Origin: Nocardia abscessus
Lineage (GTDB): Bacteria > Actinomycetota > Actinomycetes > Mycobacteriales > Mycobacteriaceae
NCBI RefSeq assembly: GCF_015477775.1
Contig: NZ_JADLQO010000017.1
Span: 124,001 to 188,000, forward strand
Reading direction: 5' to 3'
Length of the DNA: 64,000 nucleotides
Positions 16,527 through 23,523 of this stretch are shown here, piece after piece (within the stretch, counting starts at the first letter, position 1; the number at the start of each line of letters is the position of its first letter). Made by a program: the position numbers and the translations under genes. The notes below the pieces were generated by a model. That model was given only the letters and a program-made list of their open reading frames with translations. It ran no database searches and was not told where the DNA came from.

Positions 16527-17471
16527 TCAGCGCATGCGGGAGCGCCGCAGGTCGCCGAGCACCTCCCAGGTGCGCCGCTGGTCCTGCGGGGTGGTCAGAT
16601 CGGTCTGCGAGAAGACCACCTCCGTCGCGCCCGCCGCGAAGTATTCCGCGACGCGGGAGGCGATCAGCTCCTCGTCGCCGATCACCACGAGATCCGCCGC
16701 CCGCGACGCGCCGGACAGCTCGATCACCCGGGCATAGGACGGGATGTCGTCGTAGAACGCCGTCTGGGCCGCGGCGGCCGCGCGCGCGGCGTCGAGGTCG
16801 GCGGTGACCACGCCGGGGACCAGGACGGTGATCCGCGGCGCGGGCCTGCCTGCCCGTTCTGCCGCGGTGGTGAGCGGCGCGACGACGTGCTCGGCCAGCG
16901 CCTTCGGACCGATCAGGAAGGGCAGGGTGCCGTCGGCGAGCTCACCGGTGACGCGCAGCGCCTGCGGTCCCATGGCGGCCACCAGGATCGGCACGGCCGG
17001 GCGCGCCCCGGCCACCGCGGCGGGCAGCGGGGCGGCGGCGGTGAGCGTCTCGCCGTGGAAGTCCACCGTGCCGGTGTGCAGCACGGTGCGCAGGGCGGTG
17101 AGGAACTCGCGCAGCCGGGTGATCGGCCGGTCGAAGGAGCCGCCGAACGCCGGTTCGGCGAAGGACCTCGCGCCGAGGCCTAGCCCGAGGGTGAACCGGC
17201 CCCCGGTGGCCGCCTGCGCGGTCTGCGCCTGACCGGAGATCAACAGTGGATGACGCGCCGTGATCGGCACCGCGGAGGTGCCGACCGCGAGTTCGGGCAC
17301 CGCGCGGCCGACGATCCCGGCCAGCGCGATGGCGTCGTGGCTGAACGTCTGGCCGAACCACAGCGACGAGACTCCGGCGGCGGCCGCCGACTCGCCCAGC
17401 GACACCGCCGCGTCCACGGCGTTGTCCGTGGCGTCGAGGGCGAACGGGGACAGTGCGATTCCGATGCTCAT
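16527..17471 (-). CDS. LLM-class F420-dependent oxidoreductase
   Basis: This 314-residue TIM-barrel protein has the luciferase-like monooxygenase fold in its F420-using branch. Features are SLWFGQTFSHDAIALAGIVGRAVPELAVGTSAVPITARHP near the N-terminus, GRFTLGLGLGARSF, and the PVLVAAMGPQ-type segment (PILVAAMGPQALRVTGELADG), which binds the cofactor phosphate. It probably catalyses a hydride transfer from F420H2 or FMNH2 to an unknown substrate. It sits between hisF and hisI, a place where mycobacteria have no such gene as far as I recall, so it is likely an insertion with no role in histidine synthesis. Confidence 0.85.
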   Translation of the reverse strand: MSIGIALSPFALDATDNAVDAAVSLGESAAAAGVSSLWFGQTFSHDAIALAGIVGRAVPELAVGTSAVPITARHPLLISGQAQTAQAATGGRFTLGLGLGARSFAEPAFGGSFDRPITRLREFLTALRTVLHTGTVDFHGETLTAAAPLPAAVAGARPAVPILVAAMGPQALRVTGELADGTLPFLIGPKALAEHVVAPLTTAAERAGRPAPRITVLVPGVVTADLDAARAAAAAQTAFYDDIPSYARVIELSGASRAADLVVIGDEELIASRVAEYFAAGATEVVFSQTDLTTPQDQRRTWEVLGDLRRSRMR

Positions 17472-17530
17472 GCCCGATGCAACCGCACCGGCCCGGTCCG
17501 CCTTCCGGCTCGGCGGATTCCCGCCGATCG

Positions 17531-18304
17531 CTACCGGATGACGATCTTCTCCGCCCGCATCGAATCCTTGACCTGGCCGATGGTGAGGTCACCGAAGTGG
17601 AACACGCTGGCCGCGAGCACCGCGTCGGCGCCCGCGTGCACGGCCGGGGCGAAGTGCTCCACCGCGCCCGCTCCCCCGCTGGCGATCACCGGAACCGTGA
17701 CGGCCGCCCGCACGGCACGGATCATCGGCAGGTCGAAACCGGCTTTGGTGCCGTCGGCGTCCATCGAATTCAGCAGGATCTCGCCGACCCCGAGTTCGGC
17801 GCCGCGCACCGCCCATTCGACGGCGTCGATGCCGGTGCCGCGTTTGCCGCCGTGCGTGGTCACCTCCCAGCCGGAGGGGGTGGCCGGCTGCCCGTCCGGG
17901 ACGGTGCGCGCGTCCACCGACAGCACGATGCACTGGGAGCCGAATCGCTCGGACATCTCGCGCAGCACCTCCGGCCGCGCGATCGCGGCGGTGTTCACCG
18001 AGACCTTGTCCGCGCCCGCGCGCAGCAGGCGGTCCACGTCCTCGACGGTGCGCACCCCACCGCCCACGGTGAGCGGGATGAAGATCTGCTCGGCGGTGCG
18101 GGTCACCACGTCGATCATGGTGCCGCGGTCGCCGGTGGAGGCGGTCACGTCGAGGAAGGTCAGCTCGTCGGCGCCCTGCGCGTCGTAGAGGGCGGCCAGT
18201 TCGACGGGATCACCCGCGTCGCGCAGGTTTTCGAAGTTGACGCCCTTGACCACCCGTCCCGCGTCGACGTCCAGACACGGGATCACTCGTACGGCCAACG
18301 TCAT
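17531..18304 (-). CDS. hisF: Imidazole glycerol phosphate synthase, cyclase subunit
   Basis: HisF joins PRFAR with ammonia supplied by HisH to give imidazole glycerol phosphate and AICAR. The 257-residue barrel has RVIPCLDVDAGRVVKGVNF with the catalytic Asp, LTFLDVTAS, LTVGGGVRTVEDV, ADKVSVNTAAI, the second catalytic Asp in ILLNSMDADGTKAGFD, and PVIASGGAGAVEHF. Its partner hisH is about 4 kb upstream, on the far side of an inserted block. It starts four bases after the impA stop, so hisA-impA-hisF are one tight transcription unit. Confidence 0.97.
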   Translation of the reverse strand: MTLAVRVIPCLDVDAGRVVKGVNFENLRDAGDPVELAALYDAQGADELTFLDVTASTGDRGTMIDVVTRTAEQIFIPLTVGGGVRTVEDVDRLLRAGADKVSVNTAAIARPEVLREMSERFGSQCIVLSVDARTVPDGQPATPSGWEVTTHGGKRGTGIDAVEWAVRGAELGVGEILLNSMDADGTKAGFDLPMIRAVRAAVTVPVIASGGAGAVEHFAPAVHAGADAVLAASVFHFGDLTIGQVKDSMRAEKIVIR

Positions 18305-18308
18305 TGCC

Positions 18309-19124
18309 TCACCCTTCCTCCACGGCCGCCGGGTCGGCGACCGCGCAGATCATGTCGAGCAGTTCTTCGTGCACGCCGGGCGCGGCCGCGAGGACGGAGC
18401 CTGAGGTGATGGTCCACGGCCTGCCCACCAGGTCGGTGACCACCCCGCCCGCCGCGCGCACCAGGGCGACCCCCGCCGCGTTGTCCCAGGGATGGTGTCC
18501 GAACACGATCGTGCCGCCGAGCACGCCGGACGCGGTGAACGCCAGATCGATGCCGGTCGAGCCGTGCATGCGCACCCGGGACGACAGCCGGCTCAGCGGG
18601 CCGAGCAGGTCGAAGCGGAACTGTCCGGGGATGCGGCCGTGCGAGTCGACGTTGAACGTGCCGAAGCCGATCATGGCCTCGGCGAGCTTGCCGTGCGGCA
18701 GCGGCGGCAGCGGCTTGCCGTCCAGCAGCACGGGGCCGCCGGCCATGGCGGAGTAGCGGCGGCCCAGCAGCGGCAGCCAGGTCAGGCCGAGCACCGGTTC
18801 CCCGTCCCGCACCAGCGCGAGCAGCATGCCCGAGAGCGGGTGCCCGGACGAGTAGTTGAAGGTGCCGTCGATCGGGTCGAGCACCCATGCGGTGCCGGAG
18901 GTGAGCTGCGGGCCGCCGAACTCCTCACCGTGCACCTCGATGCCGGTGCGCCGCCGCAGCTCGGCGGACACCGTGCGTTCCAGTTCCAGATCCAGCTCGG
19001 TGGCGAAGTCGTTGCGGCCCTTGGCCACCGCGCTCGGCGCGCCGATGCCCTCGACGAACCGAGAGCGCACCGAGTCCAGGACCTCGCTCGCCTCCGCGAG
19101 CAGTCTCGACAGCTCCTGGGTCAT
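18309..19124 (-). CDS. impA: Inositol monophosphatase family protein (ImpA-like)
   Basis: This 271-residue Mg-dependent phosphatase has the family motifs EEFGG (metal-binding Glu), WVLDPIDGTFNY (motif A) and HPWDNAAGVALVRAAGG (motif B). It could hydrolyse inositol-1-phosphate or act as histidinol-phosphatase, since actinobacteria use an IMPase-like protein (HisN) for that step, and this gene lies between hisA and hisF. In M. tuberculosis the corresponding gene is impA and a separate hisN exists elsewhere (from memory), so the first role is slightly favoured. It overlaps hisA by four bases. Confidence 0.88.
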   Translation of the reverse strand: MTQELSRLLAEASEVLDSVRSRFVEGIGAPSAVAKGRNDFATELDLELERTVSAELRRRTGIEVHGEEFGGPQLTSGTAWVLDPIDGTFNYSSGHPLSGMLLALVRDGEPVLGLTWLPLLGRRYSAMAGGPVLLDGKPLPPLPHGKLAEAMIGFGTFNVDSHGRIPGQFRFDLLGPLSRLSSRVRMHGSTGIDLAFTASGVLGGTIVFGHHPWDNAAGVALVRAAGGVVTDLVGRPWTITSGSVLAAAPGVHEELLDMICAVADPAAVEEG

Positions 19125-19852
19125 CTCACCGCGGCCAGCGCCTCGGGCAGGGTGAACCGGCCCGCGTAGAGCGCCTTGCCGACGATCGATCCCTCGACGC
19201 CGTCCGGCACGAGTTCGGCGATCGCGACCAGGTCCGCGATGGTGGACACGCCGCCGGAGGCGATGACCGGGGCGTCGGTGGCCGCGCAGACCTCACGCAG
19301 CAGGTCGAGGTTCGGGCCGGTGAGCGTGCCGTCCTTGGTCACGTCGGTCACCACGTACCGCGAGCAGCCGTCGCGTTCCAGGCGCTCGAGCACCTCCCAC
19401 AGGTCGCCGCCGTCGCTGACCCAGCCGCGGCCGCGCAGCCGGTACTCGCCGTCGATGATGCGCACATCCAGGCCGACGGCGATGCGCTCGCCGTGCCGGG
19501 CGATGGCCTTCGCGCACCACACCGGGTCCTCCAGCGCGGCGGTGCCGAGGTTGACCCGGGCACAGCCGGTGGCCAGTGCCGCCTCCAGGCTCTCGTCGTC
19601 GCGAATGCCGCCGGACAGTTCCACCTTGACGTCGAGTTCACCGACGACGCCCGCGAGCAGCTCCCGATTCGAGCCGCGCCCGAAGGCCGCGTCCAGGTCG
19701 ACCAGATGCACCCATTCCGCGCCGGCTTCCTGCCAGGCCAGCGCCGCCTCGCGAGGCGAGCCGTAGCTGGTTTCGCTTCCGGCCTCTCCTTGCACGAGGC
19801 GCACGGCCTCTCCGTTGGCGACATCGACGGCGGGTAGCAGCACAAGACTCAC
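19121..19852 (-). CDS. priA: Bifunctional HisA/TrpF isomerase (PriA)
   Basis: This enzyme isomerises ProFAR in histidine synthesis and, in actinobacteria, also PRA in tryptophan synthesis. The 243-residue barrel shows LLPAVDVANGEAVRLVQG with the catalytic Asp, WVHLVDLDAAFGRG, KVELSGGIRDD, the second Asp in VVTDVTKDGTLTGPN, and PVIASGGVSTIADL. No trpF is seen in the window, consistent with dual function, although that remains a family-based inference. The GTG at 19852 has a TAGGCT -10 six bases upstream, so hisA-impA-hisF have their own leaderless promoter downstream of the inserted block. Confidence 0.93.
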   Translation of the reverse strand: MSLVLLPAVDVANGEAVRLVQGEAGSETSYGSPREAALAWQEAGAEWVHLVDLDAAFGRGSNRELLAGVVGELDVKVELSGGIRDDESLEAALATGCARVNLGTAALEDPVWCAKAIARHGERIAVGLDVRIIDGEYRLRGRGWVSDGGDLWEVLERLERDGCSRYVVTDVTKDGTLTGPNLDLLREVCAATDAPVIASGGVSTIADLVAIAELVPDGVEGSIVGKALYAGRFTLPEALAAVR

Positions 19853-19858
19853 GAGAGC

Positions 19859-19864
19859 AGCCTA
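19859..19864 (-). promoter_or_regulatory. -10 element, leaderless hisA promoter
   Basis: On the minus strand TAGGCT is followed by six bases and the GTG at 19852. It gives the second half of the split his cluster its own promoter. Confidence 0.55.
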
Positions 19865-19928
19865 GTGGTTACCCGGCGGCGTCCGGGTGCTGGGCCTGGG
19901 CGGATGCGACCTCGATCACCGGCGCGGG

Positions 19929-20378
19929 TCAGCCGCGGTGGGCGTCCAGGATGCGGGTCAGCAGTGTGACCAGGGTGCGCCGGTCCCCCGCGGAGAAGCC
20001 GGCGAGCAACTCGTCCTGAGCGACCGCGAGGCGCTCGTCCAGCTCGTCCAGGTGCCGGGCGCCCGCGGCGGTCAGGGTCACGATGTTGCGGCGCCGGTCG
20101 GCGGGATCGGAGCTGCGCTCGACCAGCCCGCGGGCGGCGAGATCGTTCACCGCCGCGACCACGTCGCTGCGGTCGATGCGGGTGCGCCTGCCCAGCTCCG
20201 CCTGGCTGGCCGGGCCGAACTCCCCGAGTGTGGCAAGCAGCGCGAAGTGGTGACGCCGGGAGCCGGTGGGCTCCAGCGCCCGCTCGGTCGCCCGATTCGC
20301 CACCAGCGCGACCTGATTGACCAGCCTGGTGGGCAGGACCCGGAGCCGTCCCGCGGCGTCTTCGTGCGCGATGTCCAT
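19929..20378 (-). CDS. MarR-family regulator of the adjacent lipoprotein gene
   Basis: This 149-residue winged-helix repressor has the MarR layout: dimerisation helix (LVNQVALVANRATERALEP), HTH (ASQAELGRRTRIDRSDVVAAVNDLAARGLVER), wing with the conserved DPADRRRN (SSDPADRRRNIVTLTAAGARHLDEL), and a C-terminal helix. It is divergent from the SnoaL-like lipoprotein gene 99 bases away, and the gap holds two adjacent 15-bp inverted repeats suitable as operators. Its own start lies six bases after TAGGGT. It belongs to a block inserted between hisH and hisA. Confidence 0.9.
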   Translation of the reverse strand: MDIAHEDAAGRLRVLPTRLVNQVALVANRATERALEPTGSRRHHFALLATLGEFGPASQAELGRRTRIDRSDVVAAVNDLAARGLVERSSDPADRRRNIVTLTAAGARHLDELDERLAVAQDELLAGFSAGDRRTLVTLLTRILDAHRG

Positions 20379-20384
20379 GCGGCC

Positions 20385-20401
20385 ACCCTAACAAGACTTG
20401 T
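20385..20401 (-). promoter_or_regulatory. Leaderless MarR promoter with adjoining palindrome
   Basis: TAGGGT (20390-20385 on the minus strand) lies six bases before the MarR ATG. Directly upstream is the 11-bp palindrome ACAAGACTTGT at 20391-20401, within the spacer where a repressor would block the promoter. Confidence 0.5.
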
Positions 20402-20454
20402 TGGCGTCCCCCACGGTTTGATACGTTGGTAGCGCCAACGTTGGAAACGCCAAC
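20400..20454. promoter_or_regulatory. Tandem inverted repeats, probable MarR operators
   Basis: Two 15-bp inverted repeats stand end to end: GTTGGTAGCGCCAAC at 20425-20439 and GTTGGAAACGCCAAC at 20440-20454. Both have the form GTTGG-N5-CCAAC. A matching half-site GTTGGCG lies at 20400-20406. They sit between the divergent MarR and lipoprotein genes and should control the latter. Confidence 0.65.
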
Positions 20455-20477
20455 ATTCTTCGCGAAAGGCTATTACG

Positions 20478-20996
20478 ATGCGCAAGATTCGCTCGGTCCT
20501 CCCCGTGCTGGTTCTCCCCTTCGCCGCCCTGACCGCCGCCTGCACCGCCGCCTCCGCGACCCCTGCGCCAGAGGTGCGCGAACTGATGGACCGCCAGCAG
20601 ATCACCGCTCTGGTCGACCGGCTAGGCCGCGCCTTGGACGAGGGCCGCTTCGACGACCTCCGGGCGATCTACACCGCGGACGCGACCGCGAAGACGCCCG
20701 GCGGCACGGCCCAGGGCCGCGACGCGCTGATCGCCCAGGCGAGCCGAAACCACGGCGACGACAAACGCATCCAGCACGTCATCGGCAATGTGCTGATCGA
20801 CCTGCGCGGCGACGCGGCCGATGTCCGGGCCAACCTGATCGCCACCTTCGCGCCCGCCGCCGCCGACGGGACGATTCCGCAGCCGCAATACACCCTCGGC
20901 GAGATCTACCGCTTCGACGCGGTGCGCACCGGAGAAGGCTGGCGCCTGTCCCGGGTGCAGACCACCCCGATCTGGTCCACCGGCACCCGGCCGTGA
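20478..20996 (+). CDS. SnoaL/NTF2-like lipoprotein
   Basis: This 172-residue protein has a signal peptide with a lipobox (LTAAC, Cys about residue 22), so it is probably anchored outside the membrane. The rest matches the SnoaL-like (NTF2) cone fold: a helical start (RELMDRQQITALVDRLGRALDEGRFDDLRAIYTADATAKTP), then beta strands and the closing WRLSRVQTTPIWSTG. Such domains serve as isomerases, hydrolases or binding modules; no specific reaction can be assigned. The ATG follows GAAAGG. Its stop abuts the stop of the convergent membrane-protein gene without a single spare base. Confidence 0.82.
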   Translation: MRKIRSVLPVLVLPFAALTAACTAASATPAPEVRELMDRQQITALVDRLGRALDEGRFDDLRAIYTADATAKTPGGTAQGRDALIAQASRNHGDDKRIQHVIGNVLIDLRGDAADVRANLIATFAPAAADGTIPQPQYTLGEIYRFDAVRTGEGWRLSRVQTTPIWSTGTRP

Positions 20997-21500
20997 TCAG
21001 CGGGTGGCGAGCACGCGTGCGCGGTAGCAGGCCAGGGCGGCGAGCACCGCGCACAGTGCCGTCACCGCGGCGGCCGCGATCCGCAGGCCCTGTCCGATCT
21101 GGAACTCCGTCGCCGCGCGTTCGATCTCGGCGAGCGTGTGCGCGTGCCGGTCGTCGAACAGGATCGACGCCCGCGGCCACAAGTAGAGGACCGACAGCAG
21201 GAACTGCCCGCTGAGCAGAGCGGCGAGCGAGAAACCGAGCCATCGGCGTCCGACCCGGTAGGCCAGCGACACCACGCCCGCGATCGAGGCGCACAGCGTC
21301 AGCGCCGCGCCGAGCGGGCGCATGACGTCACCGACGGCGACGGTGCTCATGAATCGCTCGGTCAGCTCCAGCGATTCGGGAATGTCGTGAAAAATGTTGG
21401 GGTACAGCAGCAGCGTCTCGGCCGCGGTCGTCCCGAAAACGAAGCACGCGACGACGGCATAGCCGGTGATCACCGTCAGCGGAACAGTGACGCTTCTCAT
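20997..21500 (-). CDS. Four-helix membrane protein, DUF1772-like
   Basis: This 167-residue membrane protein has hydrophobic segments at about 4-28, 62-82, 88-108 and 140-162. The first contains GYAVVACFVFGTTAAETLLLYPNIF and is followed by a loop with HDIPESLELTERFMSTV. The layout recalls DUF1772 (anthrone oxygenase-like) membrane proteins, but the match is not strong. The ATG at 21500 has GGGAGGAGG upstream and is preferred over the longer frame from 21539. It belongs to the block inserted into the his cluster and is convergent with the lipoprotein gene. Confidence 0.72.
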   Translation of the reverse strand: MRSVTVPLTVITGYAVVACFVFGTTAAETLLLYPNIFHDIPESLELTERFMSTVAVGDVMRPLGAALTLCASIAGVVSLAYRVGRRWLGFSLAALLSGQFLLSVLYLWPRASILFDDRHAHTLAEIERAATEFQIGQGLRIAAAAVTALCAVLAALACYRARVLATR

Positions 21501-21727
21501 ATCGACCTCCTCCCGTCGACCGTAGGTCCGGGCCGCCACTCGCGGATCCGGAGCGAGCCCCCATAGACGGGTCAGGGTCTACCCGGAACCACCGTCCCGC
21601 GCGAACCGGCTGGAGCACCTAGGTGAAGCCCGCCGCTGGATCGCCGCGGCACGGGCGGCGCGGGCGGTATCGTCTCCGCTCGGCGATCACCCCCGGTCGC
21701 CGCTTCCACCTCGCACCGAGGAAGTGC

Positions 21728-22189
21728 ATGTCACGATCCAAAATCGCTGCCGCCCTGTCGCTTTCGGCAGCAGCCTGCTCCGCGGCCTTCGTCGCCGCAC
21801 CCGCAGCCACCGCCGCACCGCCCGAGGAGGCGCGCCTGGCGGGATGCGAATTCGGCTCCGCCGCGGCGACATACGACTACGCGCGGTTCGGCGAGCACGC
21901 CCGCAGGATGCTCGACCTCAGCACCGGAGAGTTCCGCGCCGAGTTCGAGAACTTCCGCGGCAATATCCAGTCGAGCGCGGAGGCCGCGCACATCCGCGCC
22001 GAGGCCAACTCGGCCGACTGCCGCGTCGTCTCCGGCGACGACAGCCGGGCCGAGGTGGACGTCGACGTGGTCCGGACGGTGACCAGCGACGAGACCGACG
22101 GGCTCCCGCAGACCAGCCGCATGGCCATGACCGTGACGGTGGACAACGTCGACGGACGCTGGCTGGTCAGCAAGGTTCGCTCGCGCTGA
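21728..22189 (+). CDS. Secreted hypothetical protein, 153 residues
   Basis: An N-terminal signal peptide (MSRSKIAAALSLSAAACSAAF... ending APAATAAPPEE, cleavage about residue 31) directs this protein out of the cell. The mature part has two Cys residues that could form a disulfide (in LAGCEFGS and NSADCRVV), a helix-rich middle, and a C-terminal strand region (MTVTVDNVDGRWLVSKV). The layout recalls the extracytoplasmic domain of Mce-associated or NTF2-like proteins, without a firm match. A 12-bp hairpin terminator follows before the convergent hisH stop. Confidence 0.75.
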   Translation: MSRSKIAAALSLSAAACSAAFVAAPAATAAPPEEARLAGCEFGSAAATYDYARFGEHARRMLDLSTGEFRAEFENFRGNIQSSAEAAHIRAEANSADCRVVSGDDSRAEVDVDVVRTVTSDETDGLPQTSRMAMTVTVDNVDGRWLVSKVRSR

Positions 22190-22198
22190 CCCGGCAGG

Positions 22199-22225
22199 AT
22201 CCCGCGCACCCCCGGTGCGCGGGAT
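22199..22225. terminator. 12-bp perfect hairpin between convergent genes
   Basis: Arms 22199-22210 and 22214-22225 pair over 12 bp with loop CCC. It sits between the secreted-protein stop (plus) and the hisH stop (minus) and can serve both directions. It marks the end of the hisD-C-B-H transcript. Confidence 0.65.
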
Positions 22226-22230
22226 TCGCC

Positions 22231-22866
22231 CTACAGCGCGTTCACCCAGTTGCGCAGCAGGTGGGCGCCCGCGTCACCGGACTTCTCCGGGTGGAACTGG
22301 GTCGCCGACAGCGGGCCGTTCTCCACCGCCGCCAGGAACGGCACCCCGTGCTCGGCCCAGGTCAACTTGGGCGCGGCGAAATGCTCACCGGGCGGAAGAT
22401 CCCAAGCCTGGGCAGCGTAGGAGTGCACGAAGTAGAAGCGGGTGCCGGTGTCGAGGCCCGCGAACAGAACGCTGTCGGACGGAGCGGAGACGGTGTTCCA
22501 GCCCATGTGCGGCAGCACTGGAGCGGACAGCCGCTCGACCGTGCCGGGCCATTCGGCGCATCCGTCGGTCTCCGCACCGAACTCGACACCCCGTTCGAAG
22601 AGGATCTGCATGCCGACGCAGATGCCGAGCACCGGACGTCCGCCGGCCAGCCGCTGACCGATCAGACGCTCACCCCGCACCCCGCGCAGTCCCGCCATGC
22701 AAGCGGCGAACGCCCCGACGCCCGGCACGACCAGCCCGTCGGCGGCCAGCACGACCGCCGGGTCGGCGGTCACCTCGACGCGCGCGCCCGCCCTGGCCAG
22801 CGCCCGTTCGGCCGAGTGCAGGTTGCCCGAGCCGTAATCCAGCAGCGCCACGGATTTCGCGGTCAC
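22231..22866 (-). CDS. hisH: Imidazole glycerol phosphate synthase, glutaminase subunit
   Basis: HisH releases ammonia from glutamine for HisF. The 211-residue class I amidotransferase has LLDYGSGNLHSAERAL, the nucleophile Cys in PVLGICVGMQILFE, the oxyanion region, and the His-Glu pair in ATQFHPEKSG. The GTG start overlaps the hisB stop (GTGA). In mycobacteria hisA follows directly; here the transcript ends at a hairpin and hisA is 2.4 kb further on. Confidence 0.96.
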   Translation of the reverse strand: MTAKSVALLDYGSGNLHSAERALARAGARVEVTADPAVVLAADGLVVPGVGAFAACMAGLRGVRGERLIGQRLAGGRPVLGICVGMQILFERGVEFGAETDGCAEWPGTVERLSAPVLPHMGWNTVSAPSDSVLFAGLDTGTRFYFVHSYAAQAWDLPPGEHFAAPKLTWAEHGVPFLAAVENGPLSATQFHPEKSGDAGAHLLRNWVNAL

Positions 22867-23477
22867 AGCGTTCCCTTCGTCGACGGGACCCCGCTCACCC
22901 GCGGGTCGGGTTCCACCGCGGCGCGCAGTGCGCGCGCCACCGCCTTGAATTCGGCCTCGGTGACGTGGTGCTGATCGCGTCCGTAGAGCACCCGGACGTG
23001 CAGGGCGATGCGCGCGTTCAGCGCGATCGACTCGAATACGTGGCGGTTGAGCACGGTGGAATACGGCGCACCGGGACCGGAGCCGGGGATCACCGTGTGG
23101 ACCAGGTGATCCGGCTCGCCGGTGTGCACGCAGTAGGGGCGGCCGGACACGTCGACTGCGGCGTGCGCCAGCGTCTCGTCCATCGGGATGTAGGCGTCGC
23201 CGAACCGGCGGATGCCCGTCTTGTCGCCCAGCGCCTTGCCGAGTGCCTGACCGAACACGATCGCGGTGTCCTCGACGGTGTGATGCGCCTCGATCTCGAT
23301 GTCACCCTCCGCGCGCACGGTCAGGTCGAAGCTCGCGTGTGCGCCGAGCGCGGTCAGCATGTGGTCGTAGAACGGCACGCCGGTGGCGATCTCGGTCTTG
23401 CCGGTGCCGTCCAGATCCAGCTCCACGAGGATGCTGGATTCCTTGGTGACCCGCTCCACCCGGGCGGTCCTGCTCAT
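22863..23477 (-). CDS. hisB: Imidazoleglycerol-phosphate dehydratase
   Basis: HisB dehydrates imidazole glycerol phosphate, the sixth step of histidine synthesis. The 204-residue monofunctional enzyme (no phosphatase domain) has MSRTARVERVTKESSI at the start, the Mn-binding EAHHTVEDTAIVFGQAL, and the second metal motif DQHHVTEAEFKA near the C-terminus. The ATG at 23477 is chosen because the upstream frame would need TTG. A 46-base gap separates it from hisC. Confidence 0.96.
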   Translation of the reverse strand: MSRTARVERVTKESSILVELDLDGTGKTEIATGVPFYDHMLTALGAHASFDLTVRAEGDIEIEAHHTVEDTAIVFGQALGKALGDKTGIRRFGDAYIPMDETLAHAAVDVSGRPYCVHTGEPDHLVHTVIPGSGPGAPYSTVLNRHVFESIALNARIALHVRVLYGRDQHHVTEAEFKAVARALRAAVEPDPRVSGVPSTKGTL

Positions 23478-23523
23478 GTTGACGTCCAATCGGGGTTGTC
23501 GCCGAGACTTTCCCGGCGCTGGT

